From: Flavonifractor sp. An92
GTDB lineage: Bacteria > Bacillota > Clostridia > Oscillospirales > Oscillospiraceae
Reading direction: 5' to 3'
NCBI RefSeq assembly: GCF_002159175.1
Contig: NZ_NFGZ01000010.1
Coordinates: forward strand, 55,211-119,210
Length of the DNA stretch: 64,000 bases
Shown: positions 6,405-14,931 of the stretch, one piece after another
Layout of the letters: each line of letters opens with the position of its first letter
Position numbering within the stretch: the first letter of the stretch is position 1
Notes under the pieces: generated by a model
The model's input: only the letters and a program-made list of their open reading frames with translations
What the model was told of the DNA's origin: nothing
Database searches by the model: none
Program-made: the position numbers and the translations under genes

Positions 6405-8732
6405 TTATTTCAGGACTTTCCGCACGGCAGCTTTCATCTGGGGGGTGAGCACCTTGGAGGCGGCCCGATAGGGGAGGGGCGGAGGCGTGAGGAAGGTTTT
6501 CTCGGTGGCCTCATACCCCCGGGCGCGCAGGGAGGCGAAGAAGGCGGCGCGCTTGGGGCTGGGGGCGCTGGGAGAGGCCAAACGGGGATTGCCCTTGATG
6601 GCCTCTTCCACGGGGCGCTCCACGAGGCCCGCCCGGCCGGAGATGGCCTTCAGTACAGCGCGGCCCTTCTCGGTGTTGGCCAGCACCAGGGAGATGCCCT
6701 CGTCCCGCTGGGTGGGCAGGTCTACCTGCTCACTCAGACCCCAGAAGTCGCCCAGGGTCAGGTCAGCGGGGCGGCGGTGGAGGTCGGTGTAGGGGCACTT
6801 GGCGCAGCAGGGCCGCAGGAAAATGCCCATGCCGAAGCCCCGGCCGAAGGTAGTCTGATAGAGGGGGGCGCTCTGCTGCTTGCCCCCGTTGAAGGTGAGG
6901 GTGAGGTGGGCCTTCTTCCAGCCGTGGGACTTGTCCCGGAACTTGAGGGAGGTCACCTGCTTTTTGGCCTTCTTCTCGGTCTGCTCCACGAAGGAACGCA
7001 GCACCTTGGGGGAGGGCACGCCGTGGCACACCAGGTCCACGGTGAGGAGGTTGTCATACGAGCGGCCCAGGTAGCGGTTCAGGCCGTCGATCTGGCAGGC
7101 AGTGCCGGTGAAGAGGACGGGGGTCCCCAGGTCCAGCAGCTCCCGGGCCTGCCGGAAGGTGTTGCCGATGGCGCTCTGGACGTACTTGGAGCCGCGCATG
7201 GGGGCCAGCTCCTGCTCGGTGCGGGCGCAGACATGGCGGGCGGTACGGCCCTGCTCCAGCACCGCGCCGAACACGGCGCCGCCCTGGTCCAGCACTCGTT
7301 TGGCCAGCAGGGAGAAGGCGCCGCCGGAGGTGGAGGCGGCGCGGACCTGGCTGTCCAGGGCCCACAAGGCCCAGGCGTCGGTGGCGCAGTCGCTGTGGAC
7401 CGAGGGGGAGAGCTGGGGGCAGGCTCCCTCGCACTTGCGGCAGAGGATGCAGTTCTTGCCCACGGTGGGACGGAGGAAGCCCTCGTGGTCCTCGGTCATG
7501 GTGATGGCCCCCACGGGGCAGACCTGGGCGCAGGCCGCGCAGCCGGTGCAGGCCTCAAAGGAGCACAGGTTGGGCCCCTTGGCGGGGGCGGGCTTCACCA
7601 CCTGCTCGGGGGGGATGGGGCGGCCCTCCAGGGCGGCGTCCAGGTAGGCCAGGGCGTCGGCCCGGGCCTCGGCCAGGCGCTTCTGGATGGCGTCGTAGTC
7701 CATGGGGGCCTCCACGTCGGCGGTGGAGGGGAGGCCGATCACCCGGTCGGCGCAGCCCAGGCGGCTCAGGAGGCTGTAAATGCGGCTGGCGGTGGGGTTG
7801 GCCTTCTCCTTTGGAGACATGGAGGTGAAGAAGGGGCGGCTGAACTGCACGGAGAACACGGCCCCGTGGAAGGAGTTGGTACACACGCAGGCGGCGTGCT
7901 GGAAGAGGCCCAAAAATTCCCGGGGACCGGCATCAAAGACCACTTCCTTGGCTCCGGGGATCTTCCGCCGGGCGCCGGCCAGCTGCACGATGGGCCAGCC
8001 GGTGCGCTCGGAGAGGGCCAGGGCGTAGGGGGCCACCTCGCCGGGGTCGGACACGCAGTAGCAGAGGATATAGGGGTCCTTGTACTTGGGCTCCACCGCC
8101 AGCTCGCCCCAGTCCGCGCCGGTGAGCAGCAGGGTGGGGTCCAGCACCACCCGGGCCTCCCGTCCGGCGGCGGCGCGGATCAGGTCCCGGCCCTTGTCCT
8201 CCCGGGCGGAGAGGGCGTCGAAGGAGGCCAGGTACCCCTTGAGCTGCTCGTCGTAGGGCGCGGGCAGGGTGGGGGTGCCAAGGCTGGGGGCGTAGGAGAT
8301 CTTGCGGCCCTCTTTCACGAAGTCCAGCAGGAAGGCGGGCTCAAACTGCCGGTCGGCGTAGATGAAGGGGTTCCAGATCTGGTCACTGCCCGCCACATAC
8401 ACGTCGTAGGCGGGGGGATCGGCCTTCAGCTCGGCAAAGGAGGTGTAGCGCTTGGGGCTCAGGCGCATCTGGGTGTCCACAAAGGCCTCGAACCGCTCAT
8501 ACCGGGTCTGGAAGGACTTGTAGTGCAGGGCGGTGTGGGCGTCGGAGGCCACCGCCCGGGGGTTGGGGGAGGCCTTGAAGAGCTTGTTGGTGCGGGTGGT
8601 GTGGGGGAGGCGGAAGTCGATGATCTCGCACTCCTTGCCCAGGTTCCGGATGGCGCGCATGGTGGCGTAGGCCTGGAGCTGGGCCCCGTAGTGGTGGGCG
8701 AAATGGAAGGTGATGAGTCCGGCACGGATCAT
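6405..8732 (-). CDS. Fusion of polysaccharide pyruvyl transferase, ferredoxin and F420 hydrogenase beta-subunit domains
   Basis: A 775-aa protein from the ATG at 8732 (GAGGAG upstream; the first domain starts at once with MIRAGLITFHFAHHYGAQLQ). Residues 1-about 330 are a polysaccharide pyruvyl transferase domain (GSDQIWNPF, SLGTPTLP, TNSFHGAVFS). Then two 4Fe-4S motifs, CTGCAACAQVCPVG and CILCRKCEGACPQL, are followed by FrhB N- and C-terminal domains (ATSGGAFSLLAKRVL, FTGTACQIDGLNRYL, DLTLGDFWG). These parts are usually separate genes in polysaccharide loci, where the FrhB-like part is a predicted flavin/Fe-S reductase. The fusion suggests coupled glycan modification. It stands alone, divergent from metK. 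Confidence 0.85.
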   Translation of the reverse strand: MIRAGLITFHFAHHYGAQLQAYATMRAIRNLGKECEIIDFRLPHTTRTNKLFKASPNPRAVASDAHTALHYKSFQTRYERFEAFVDTQMRLSPKRYTSFAELKADPPAYDVYVAGSDQIWNPFIYADRQFEPAFLLDFVKEGRKISYAPSLGTPTLPAPYDEQLKGYLASFDALSAREDKGRDLIRAAAGREARVVLDPTLLLTGADWGELAVEPKYKDPYILCYCVSDPGEVAPYALALSERTGWPIVQLAGARRKIPGAKEVVFDAGPREFLGLFQHAACVCTNSFHGAVFSVQFSRPFFTSMSPKEKANPTASRIYSLLSRLGCADRVIGLPSTADVEAPMDYDAIQKRLAEARADALAYLDAALEGRPIPPEQVVKPAPAKGPNLCSFEACTGCAACAQVCPVGAITMTEDHEGFLRPTVGKNCILCRKCEGACPQLSPSVHSDCATDAWALWALDSQVRAASTSGGAFSLLAKRVLDQGGAVFGAVLEQGRTARHVCARTEQELAPMRGSKYVQSAIGNTFRQARELLDLGTPVLFTGTACQIDGLNRYLGRSYDNLLTVDLVCHGVPSPKVLRSFVEQTEKKAKKQVTSLKFRDKSHGWKKAHLTLTFNGGKQQSAPLYQTTFGRGFGMGIFLRPCCAKCPYTDLHRRPADLTLGDFWGLSEQVDLPTQRDEGISLVLANTEKGRAVLKAISGRAGLVERPVEEAIKGNPRLASPSAPSPKRAAFFASLRARGYEATEKTFLTPPPLPYRAASKVLTPQMKAAVRKVLK

Positions 8733-8820
8733 GTAGGAGTCACTCCTCTTGTCGTCGGTAATGGGTAATATCATGTTATTATACCACAGTTCGCCCGCCG
8801 GGGGGAGAGAAACTTTTCTC

Positions 8821-8849
8821 TTGACAAAATCCGAGCGGGCGTATACAAT
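8821..8849 (+). promoter_or_regulatory. SigA promoter of metK
   Basis: Perfect -35 TTGACA (8821-8826), a 17-base spacer and -10 TACAAT (8844-8849). The predicted start near 8856 lies just before the SAM-I aptamer. Confidence 0.92.
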
Positions 8850-8867
8850 ACTCGATACAAGTTCATA

Positions 8868-8968
8868 CACCTTATCAAGAGTGGTGGAGGGAACGGCCCT
8901 GTGAAGCCCGGCAACCTGCGCAAGCAAGGTGCCAAATCCGGCGGTGCGAATCGAAAGATGAGGATGGC
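8868..8968 (+). ncRNA. SAM-I riboswitch (S box) aptamer upstream of metK
   Basis: The sequence has the S-box signatures in order: CTTATCAAGAGTGG at 8871-8884, GAGGGAACGGCCCTGTGAAG, CCCGGCAACC, GGTGCCAAATCC, and GAAAGATGAGG at 8953-8963, which closes helix P1 with CTTATC. It senses S-adenosylmethionine and, with the terminator that follows, switches metK off when SAM is plentiful. Confidence 0.96.
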
Positions 8969-8984
8969 AAGCCAGTGCTCCATG

Positions 8985-9013
8985 CGCCCCGCCGGGATCG
9001 GCGGGGCGTTTTC
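8985..9013 (+). terminator. Riboswitch-controlled terminator before metK
   Basis: A 10-bp GC stem CGCCCCGCCG (8985-8994) pairs with 8999-9008 and is followed by TTTTC. It lies between the SAM aptamer and the metK start, so it is the expression platform. Confidence 0.92.
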
Positions 9014-9049
9014 ACATCCTCTTCCGTGTGCAGAAAGGAAGCAATTACC

Positions 9050-10237
9050 ATGGCAAAACGTCTTTTTACCTCTGAGTCCGTGACGGAGGGGCATCCCGAC
9101 AAAATCTGCGACCAGATCTCCGACGCGGTTCTGGACGCCATTCTGGAGAAGGACCCCATGGGCCGTGTGGCCTGTGAGACCACCGTCACCACCGGCCTTG
9201 TGAACGTGATGGGCGAGATCACCACCCACTGCTACGTGGACATCCCCAAGATCGCCCGCCAGGTCATCCGGGAGATCGGCTATGACCGGGCCAAGTACGG
9301 CTTTGACTGCGATACCTGCGCGGTGCTCACCTCCATTGACGAGCAGTCCGCCGACATCGCCCTGGGCGTGGACAAGTCCCTGGAGGCCAAGGAGGGCGGC
9401 GAGAGCGAGGATCTCACCAACGGCGCCGGCGACCAGGGCATGATGTTCGGCTACGCCTGCGACGAGACCCCCGAGCTGATGCCCCTGCCCATCTCCCTGG
9501 CCCACAAGATGGCCAAGCGCCTGACCCAGGTGCGCAAGGAGGGCCTGGTGGACTACCTGCGCCCCGACGGCAAGACCCAGGTCACCGTGGAGTACGACGA
9601 GCAGGACAAGCCCATCCGGGTGGACGCGGTGGTCCTCTCCACCCAGCACGGCCCCGAGGCCAGCCTGGAGCAGATCCGCAAGGACATGATCGAGCTGGTT
9701 ATCAAGCCCACCATCCCCGCCGAGCTCATGGACGAGAATACCAAGATCTACGTGAACCCCACCGGCCGCTTCGTTATCGGCGGTCCTCAGGGCGACTCCG
9801 GCCTCACCGGCCGTAAGATCATCGTGGACACCTATGGCGGTTCCGCCCCCCACGGCGGCGGCGCCTTCTCCGGCAAGGACCCCACCAAGGTGGACCGCTC
9901 CGCCGCTTATGCCGCCCGCTGGGTGGCCAAGAACGTGGTGGCCGCCGGTCTGGCCTCCCGCTGCCAGATCCAGCTGGCCTACGCCATCGGCGTGGCCGAG
10001 CCCGTGTCCGTCCGGGTGGACACCTTCGGCACCGGCAAAGTCTCCGACCTGAAGCTGGAGGACGCCGTGGAGAAGGTCTTTGACCTGCGTCCCACCGCCA
10101 TCATCCGCGACCTGGACCTGCGCCGTCCCATCTACCGGCAGACCGCCGCTTACGGCCACTTCGGCCGCACCGACCTGGACCTGACCTGGGAGCGCACCGA
10201 CCGGGTGGAGGCCCTGAAGGCCGCCGTCAACGGCTAA
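9050..10237 (+). CDS. metK: MetK, S-adenosylmethionine synthetase
   Basis: Cytoplasmic enzyme condensing methionine and ATP to SAM with release of phosphate and diphosphate. The ATG at 9050 follows AAAGGAA and gives a 395-aa protein beginning [20 protein letters not shown]. The reading frame continues upstream through the terminator, but that cannot be coding. Conserved blocks are complete: [53 protein letters not shown] and [19 protein letters not shown]. It is monocistronic, controlled by the SAM-I riboswitch, and ended by a 15-bp terminator. Confidence 0.98.
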   Translation: MAKRLFTSESVTEGHPDKICDQISDAVLDAILEKDPMGRVACETTVTTGLVNVMGEITTHCYVDIPKIARQVIREIGYDRAKYGFDCDTCAVLTSIDEQSADIALGVDKSLEAKEGGESEDLTNGAGDQGMMFGYACDETPELMPLPISLAHKMAKRLTQVRKEGLVDYLRPDGKTQVTVEYDEQDKPIRVDAVVLSTQHGPEASLEQIRKDMIELVIKPTIPAELMDENTKIYVNPTGRFVIGGPQGDSGLTGRKIIVDTYGGSAPHGGGAFSGKDPTKVDRSAAYAARWVAKNVVAAGLASRCQIQLAYAIGVAEPVSVRVDTFGTGKVSDLKLEDAVEKVFDLRPTAIIRDLDLRRPIYRQTAAYGHFGRTDLDLTWERTDRVEALKAAVNG

Positions 10238-10257
10238 ACCTATTTATATAAGGAAGT

Positions 10258-10294
10258 GAGCGCCCGCCCCGAAGTTCGGGGCGGGCGCTCTTTG
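10258..10294. terminator. Terminator after metK
   Basis: A 15-bp perfect stem (10258-10272 with 10276-10290) has a 3-base loop and a short T run. The malic enzyme gene on the other strand ends at 10319, so it may also act for that operon. Confidence 0.9.
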
Positions 10295-10318
10295 TATGGG
10301 GAGAAGGAAAGGAGTCTT

Positions 10319-11491
10319 TTAAATGCGGGCCACACCGGAGTCCCGGGCAGCCTGAGCCACGGCCTGGGCCACGGCGTCCTTGACGCGGGGGTCGAAGGCG
10401 GCGGGGAGGATGTAGTCGGCGTTCAGCTCCTCGTCGCTCACCAGTCCGGCGATGGCCTTGGCGGCAGCCACCTTCATGGCGTCGTTGATGTCGGAAGCAC
10501 GCACATCCAGGGCGCCGCGGAAGATGCCGGGGAAGGCCAGGACGTTGTTGACCTGGTTGGGGAAGTCGCTGCGGCCGGTGGAGACCACGGCGGCGCCGCC
10601 GGCCTTGGCCTCGTCGGGGAAGATCTCGGGCACAGGGTTGGCGCAGGCGAAGATGATGGCGTCCTTGGCCATGGTGGAGACCATCTCTTTGGTGAGGGTG
10701 CCGGGGGCAGAGACGCCGATGAACACGTCGGCGCCCTTGATGACCTCGGCCAGGGTGCCCTTCTCATGGTTGAAGTTGGTGATCTTGGCCATCTCCTCCT
10801 TCACGGGGTTCAGGCCCTCGCGGCCCTCGTAGATGGCGCCGGTGCGGTCGGTCATGATGACGTTCTTGAGGCCCATGCTCATCAGGAGCTTGATGATGGC
10901 GATGCCGGCAGCGCCCGCGCCGGAGGTGACGATCTTCACGTCCTCGATCTTCTTGCCCACCACCTTCAGGGCGTTGAGGAGGCCCGCCAGGGTGATGACG
11001 GCGGTGCCGTGCTGGTCATCGTGGAAAATGGGAATGTCACACTGCTCCTTCAGCTTCTTCTCAATCTCAAAGCAGCGGGGAGCGGAGATGTCCTCCAGGT
11101 TCACGCCGCCAAAGGAGCCGGCCAGCAGGGCCACGGTGTGGACGATCTCGTCCACGTCTTTGGAGCGGACGCACAGGGGGATGGCGTCCACGTCGCCGAA
11201 GGCTTTGAAGAGGACGCACTTGCCCTCCATGACGGGCATACCGGCCTCGGGGCCGATGTCGCCCAGGCCCAGCACGGCGGTGCCGTCGGTGACCACCGCC
11301 ACGGTGTTCCAGCGGCGGGTGAGGTCGTAGCTCTTGCTCACATCCTTCTGAATCTCCAGGCAGGGCTGGGCCACGCCGGGGGTGTAGGCCAGGGAGAGGG
11401 CCTCCTTGCTGTCCACGGAAGCGCGGGGAGTGACCTCCAGCTTGCCCTTCCACTCATAGTGCTTCTTCAGAGATTCCACTGCGTAATCCAT
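10319..11491 (-). CDS. NAD(P)-dependent malic enzyme
   Basis: Oxidative decarboxylation of L-malate to pyruvate and CO2. The 390-aa product from ATG 11491 (AGGAGG 9 bases upstream) is the short bacterial form. It shows the tyrosine loop SLAYTPGVAQPCLEI, VTDGTAVLGLGDIGPEAGMP, the metal-binding NLEDISAPRCFEIE with IPIFHDDQHGTA, and a Rossmann motif TSGAGAAGIAIIKLL. The C-terminal phosphotransacetylase-like domain of MaeB is absent. It is 34 bases downstream of the LarA-family gene and reads in the same direction, so the two are probably cotranscribed. Cofactor choice (NAD or NADP) cannot be read with confidence. Confidence 0.93.
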   Translation of the reverse strand: MDYAVESLKKHYEWKGKLEVTPRASVDSKEALSLAYTPGVAQPCLEIQKDVSKSYDLTRRWNTVAVVTDGTAVLGLGDIGPEAGMPVMEGKCVLFKAFGDVDAIPLCVRSKDVDEIVHTVALLAGSFGGVNLEDISAPRCFEIEKKLKEQCDIPIFHDDQHGTAVITLAGLLNALKVVGKKIEDVKIVTSGAGAAGIAIIKLLMSMGLKNVIMTDRTGAIYEGREGLNPVKEEMAKITNFNHEKGTLAEVIKGADVFIGVSAPGTLTKEMVSTMAKDAIIFACANPVPEIFPDEAKAGGAAVVSTGRSDFPNQVNNVLAFPGIFRGALDVRASDINDAMKVAAAKAIAGLVSDEELNADYILPAAFDPRVKDAVAQAVAQAARDSGVARI

Positions 11492-11525
11492 GTTCAATTC
11501 CTCCTATATTCTATATTTGATTGTA

Positions 11526-12779
11526 TCAACATGAGGTCGTCAAGGTGGGCAGGGTGGACCCGCCGTAGGGCATGGCCAGCACAGTGGCATGTTCACCCAA
11601 CTGGGCCCGGGCGGCGTCGTAGGCTTCCTGGATGGTGGAAAAGGGGGTGAGGAAGCACCCGCGCACCAGTTCGGGGGGCATCTGGGAGACCAGGTAAATG
11701 GAGCACCGTTCCAGCACCAGGGCAATGGCGGCGGCCTTGTGGCCGCCCAGCCGGAACTCCCGCTGGATGCGCCGGATGAGCTCCTGGGGGCTCCGGGCCT
11801 CCAGCATCCACTGCTGGAAGGTGTTTTCCCCCAACCCCTCGGGACAGGCCCCGGCCAGAATGATGACGCCGCCGGGCTTGACGGCGTGCTTGGCGTTGTC
11901 CAGGGCTTTTTGGGTCTGATAGAGGTTCAGATCCTTGGGCGCGCCGCCCTGGGAGGCGATGACGATGTCGGCTAGTTCTGAGATCGGGGCCCGGTAGTGC
12001 CGGTCCAGCCAGGCACAGCCCGCCCGGTGGGCGGCGGTGACGTCGCCCGTCACGGCGTGGACGATGCGCTTGTGCTCGTCCAGCACCACATTGAGGAGAA
12101 AGTCCACCCCTACCAGGGCGGCGGCCTCCTCCAGGTCCTCCCGCACGGGGTTGCCCTCCAGGCGGCCCACGCAGGCGTCGGGGTGGGTCATGCGGCTGTG
12201 ATTGGCCTGGATGGCGGCCCGGGTGGACACGCCAGGCATGATGGCCTTGGCCCCGCCGGAGTAGCCGGCGAAGTAGTGGTATTCGATGTTACCCAGGCAG
12301 ATCCGCCGGTCGGCCTCCGCCACATGGCGGTCGATCTCCACCGGGGTGCCCCGGCGGGTGGTCCCCAGGGAGACAAATCCGTCCTCCCCGGAGTCCGCGC
12401 AGCGGATGGCGCCCCACGCCGTGCCGGTCAGGCGGCGCATCTCCTCTTCAGTGTGGCCCCGGTGGCTGCCCAGGGCAAAGACCAGGGTGATGTCCTCCGG
12501 CGAGACCCCGGCGCGGTACAGCCGCGCCAGCAGGGCGGGGAGCACCCGGGCGGTGGGGAAGGGGCGGGTGATGTCGCTGGTGACGATGGCCACCGTCTCG
12601 CCGGGGCGGACCAGCTCCTCCAGCCGGGGGGCTCCGATGGGGGCGTCCAGGGCCTGGGCCAGCAGGGCCGCCTCCGTCTCGGGCACGTCGATGGGCGTGG
12701 GGCGCAGCACGCCCAGAAGCCGCCGCTCCTCCACCTCCACCGCCTGCACACCGGAGCCATAGCAAAATTCCAACCGCAT
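11526..12779 (-). CDS. LarA-family nickel-pincer racemase (lactate/malate racemase type)
   Basis: A 417-aa cytoplasmic enzyme of the lactate racemase family, which uses the nickel-pincer nucleotide to move hydride on 2-hydroxyacids. Active-site positions are present at the spacing of LarA: His106 in GSHRGH, His168 and Lys178 in EYHYFAGYSGGAK (Lys carries the cofactor), and His194 in QANHSRM. ATG at 12779 follows GGAGGGG. Downstream is malic enzyme, upstream a divergent LysR gene. Because family members include malate racemases, this context favours malate over lactate. The cofactor genes larB, larC and larE are not in the window and must lie elsewhere. Confidence 0.85.
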   Translation of the reverse strand: MRLEFCYGSGVQAVEVEERRLLGVLRPTPIDVPETEAALLAQALDAPIGAPRLEELVRPGETVAIVTSDITRPFPTARVLPALLARLYRAGVSPEDITLVFALGSHRGHTEEEMRRLTGTAWGAIRCADSGEDGFVSLGTTRRGTPVEIDRHVAEADRRICLGNIEYHYFAGYSGGAKAIMPGVSTRAAIQANHSRMTHPDACVGRLEGNPVREDLEEAAALVGVDFLLNVVLDEHKRIVHAVTGDVTAAHRAGCAWLDRHYRAPISELADIVIASQGGAPKDLNLYQTQKALDNAKHAVKPGGVIILAGACPEGLGENTFQQWMLEARSPQELIRRIQREFRLGGHKAAAIALVLERCSIYLVSQMPPELVRGCFLTPFSTIQEAYDAARAQLGEHATVLAMPYGGSTLPTLTTSC

Positions 12780-12823
12780 CGATACCCCTCCAATATCCGT
12801 TTAGATGTTCTTGATTTGCTTAA

Positions 12824-12853
12824 ATCATAGGGCTATTGGTCACAATTTGTCAA
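12824..12853 (-). promoter_or_regulatory. Promoter of the racemase/malic enzyme operon
   Basis: Read on the minus strand: -35 TTGACA (12853-12848), an 18-base spacer and -10 TATGAT (12829-12824). It faces the LysR promoter in the same 138-base AT-rich gap, as is usual for LysR-controlled divergent operons. Confidence 0.7.
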
Positions 12854-12865
12854 ATATAGTTTTTA

Positions 12866-12894
12866 TTGATTGATATAAAATAATTTTATATAAT
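12866..12894 (+). promoter_or_regulatory. Promoter of the LysR-family gene
   Basis: -35 TTGATT (12866-12871), 17 bases, -10 TATAAT (12889-12894). The region between the two divergent promoters holds an imperfect TTGGTCACAATTTGTCAA stretch (12836-12853) that could be the LysR box, overlapping the minus-strand -35. Confidence 0.7.
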
Positions 12895-12917
12895 AGGGGC
12901 AAAAGGAGGGATTCCTC

Positions 12918-13793
12918 ATGACCCTGCAACAGCTGCGCTATTTTCAGGCGGCCTGCCGCTACCACAGCATCACCGGCGCGGCGGAGGCGCTGCACATCTC
13001 ACAGCCCTCCATCTCCATCGCCATCCGGGAGCTGGAGCACGAGTTTGGCCTGAAGCTCACCGCCCGGCGGTACCAGGGCTTTTCCCTCACGCCGGAGGGG
13101 GAGGAGCTGCTGACCCTGGCCGACGGGCTGCTGGCCCACACCGACCAGGTCCTCTCCCACATGCGGGACCTGAGCCAGCGCCACTATCCCATCCGCCTGG
13201 GTATGCCGCCCATGGTGGGCATGACCCTGCTGCCCCATCTGTACACCCACGTGGTCCCCCGGCACCCGGACCTCACCGTCTCCACCCGGGAGGGCGGCGG
13301 AAACATGCTGCTGCGGGGGCTGTTGGAAAAGACGCTGGACCTGGCCTTCATCACCCACGACCAGCCCCTGGGGGAGGAGTTCCAGGTGCTGCCCCTCATG
13401 TCCACCGAGACGGTGTGGTGCGTCAGCCGGGACCACCCCATGGCAGGGCGGACGGCGGTGTCGGTGGAGGAGCTGCGGGAGGAGCCGCTGGTCCTCTTTC
13501 AGAAGAACTTCTTCCACTATGAGATCGTCATGCACCGCTTTGAGGAGGCGGGGGTCACGCCCAGAGTGATCCACGCCACCGACCAGCTCTCCACCGCCCG
13601 GCGTCTCATCCAGAGCGGCATCGCCTCGGGCTTTCTGCTCAAGAGCGCGCTGTCGGAATTCCGGGACCTGGTGGGCATCTCGCTGACGCCGCCCATCCAG
13701 GCCCAGCTCAGCCTGGTCTGGGAGCGCAACCGCCATCTCTCGGCGGACATGCGCTGTCTCATTGAGGACTATCAGAACCTGGAACTGACCTGA
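12918..13793 (+). CDS. LysR-family transcriptional regulator
   Basis: A 291-aa DNA-binding regulator. Residues 1-60 hold the winged helix-turn-helix (MTLQQLRYFQAACRYHSIT, AAEALHISQPSISIAIRELE). The rest is a periplasmic-binding-protein-like effector domain (PIRLGMPPMVGMTLLPHL). AGGAGG precedes the ATG. It is divergent from the LarA-family racemase/malic enzyme operon, so it most likely controls that operon in response to malate, lactate or a related acid. This target is inferred from position. It ends in its own terminator. Confidence 0.93.
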   Translation: MTLQQLRYFQAACRYHSITGAAEALHISQPSISIAIRELEHEFGLKLTARRYQGFSLTPEGEELLTLADGLLAHTDQVLSHMRDLSQRHYPIRLGMPPMVGMTLLPHLYTHVVPRHPDLTVSTREGGGNMLLRGLLEKTLDLAFITHDQPLGEEFQVLPLMSTETVWCVSRDHPMAGRTAVSVEELREEPLVLFQKNFFHYEIVMHRFEEAGVTPRVIHATDQLSTARRLIQSGIASGFLLKSALSEFRDLVGISLTPPIQAQLSLVWERNRHLSADMRCLIEDYQNLELT

Positions 13794-13809
13794 ATGCCGA
13801 ACTACCAGA

Positions 13810-13839
13810 AAGACCTCTGTCCGTGGACAGAGGTCTTTT
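13810..13839 (+). terminator. Terminator after the LysR gene
   Basis: A 13-bp stem AAGACCTCTGTCC (13810-13822) pairs with 13825-13837, a 2-base loop lies between, and TTTTG follows. Confidence 0.88.
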
Positions 13840-13941
13840 GTTTGCCCGCGTGCGAGGGAATCGCGGGGGCGTCTGTGAATTATGACAAAAAGCAGGGGCG
13901 AATTTTGGCGAATCAGACGTGTAATTCGCGCAAAAAGCCGA

Positions 13942-13986
13942 TTGTAATTTTTGAAATTTGTGGTATGATGATTACAGTGGTATGAT
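13942..13986 (+). promoter_or_regulatory. Promoter region of the amide/imide cluster
   Basis: -35 TTGTAA (13942-13947), 16 bases, and an extended -10 TGGTATGAT (13961-13969). A second identical TGGTATGAT lies 17 bases downstream (13978-13986) and could be an alternative -10. The region is AT-rich compared with the genes on either side. Confidence 0.65.
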
Positions 13987-13995
13987 GGTATACCA
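13986..13995. promoter_or_regulatory. Predicted FadR-type operator TGGTATACCA
   Basis: A perfect 10-base palindrome with the GTA-TAC core expected for the FadR/FCD subfamily of GntR regulators. It starts at the last base of the second possible -10, so binding there would block transcription. Further TGGTAT or ATACCA half-sites lie at 13961, 13978 and 14005-14010. The likely protein is the FadR-type regulator encoded at 18903-19601. A related half-site TATACCA lies at 19667-19673, between that gene and the divergent C45 gene. Confidence 0.6.
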
Positions 13996-14043
13996 GTAGA
14001 TGACATACCAAATAAAAGCTTACAGAAGAGAGGAGTGAGGCAT

Positions 14044-14856
14044 TTGATCTCAACGGTCAAAGTCGCCGCCGTGCAGATGAACAGCCTCCCGTACGACAAG
14101 GCGGGGAACCTCGCCCTGGCGGAGGGACTGGTCCGGCAGGCCGCGGAAGCCGGCGCCAAGCTGGTGGTGCTGCCGGAGCTGTTCAACACGGGTTATCAGG
14201 TGGCCGATCAGGATTACGCGCTGTCCGAGCCGGTGCCCGGCGGCGAGACGGTGCGGTGGATGGAGGAGCTGAGCGCCCGCCATCAGCTCTACCTGGTGGC
14301 GGCGATCATCGAGCGCAGCGCCTGTGAGGGCGTGCTGTACGACACCTGCGTGCTCACCGGACCGGAGGGCTACGTGGGCAAGTACCGGAAGGTGTGCCTC
14401 TGGGGCGCGGAGAGCCTGCGCTTCCGCTCGGGGCACGAGTATCCGGTGTTCGATCTGGGCTTTGCCCGGCTGGGGATGCAGATCTGCTACGAGGTGGGCT
14501 TCCCCGAGGGGGCGCGCATCCTGACCCTGAACGGAGCCAACCTGCTGGCCTATTCGGCGGCCTTTGGCCGCAGGCGCTCCTATGTATGGGAGCTGGCCTC
14601 CCGGGCCCGGGCGCTGGAGAACGGGCTCTATGTGGTGGCGGCCAACCGCTCCGGCGCCGAGGGCGAGGAGAGCGTATTTGCCGCCAAGAGCCGCATCGTG
14701 GACCCCACCGGCGCGGTGCTGGAGGAGACCGAGGCGGAAAACGGGATCATCGTCACCGAGATCGACCTGGACCGGGTGCCGGTGCAGCGCATGACAGTGC
14801 CCTATCTGAGGGATTATAAACAGCAGCTCTTCGCCAACGGGATCGGCGGCGTGTAA
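14044..14856 (+). CDS. Nitrilase-superfamily amidase (possible half-amidase/omega-amidase)
   Basis: A 270-aa cytoplasmic carbon-nitrogen hydrolase. The TTG at 14044 is preferred because AGGAG lies 8 bases upstream; an upstream in-frame GTG at 14035 is inside that site. The catalytic triad is visible: Glu45 in LPELFNTG, Lys116 in GKYRKVCLW and Cys148 in GMQICYEVGFPE. This branch contains omega-amidases that convert mono-amides of dicarboxylic acids to acid plus ammonia, and N-carbamoyl hydrolases. It is the first gene of the cluster, so I infer it acts on the ring-opened product of the next enzyme. The exact substrate is not proved by sequence. Confidence 0.82.
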   Translation: MISTVKVAAVQMNSLPYDKAGNLALAEGLVRQAAEAGAKLVVLPELFNTGYQVADQDYALSEPVPGGETVRWMEELSARHQLYLVAAIIERSACEGVLYDTCVLTGPEGYVGKYRKVCLWGAESLRFRSGHEYPVFDLGFARLGMQICYEVGFPEGARILTLNGANLLAYSAAFGRRRSYVWELASRARALENGLYVVAANRSGAEGEESVFAAKSRIVDPTGAVLEETEAENGIIVTEIDLDRVPVQRMTVPYLRDYKQQLFANGIGGV

Positions 14857-14931
14857 GCAGCAGGGAAGCGTGTTGGAATTTGGTTTTGGGGCGGACTCAA
14901 ACCACGATATCATAGAAAAGGAGACGGAATT

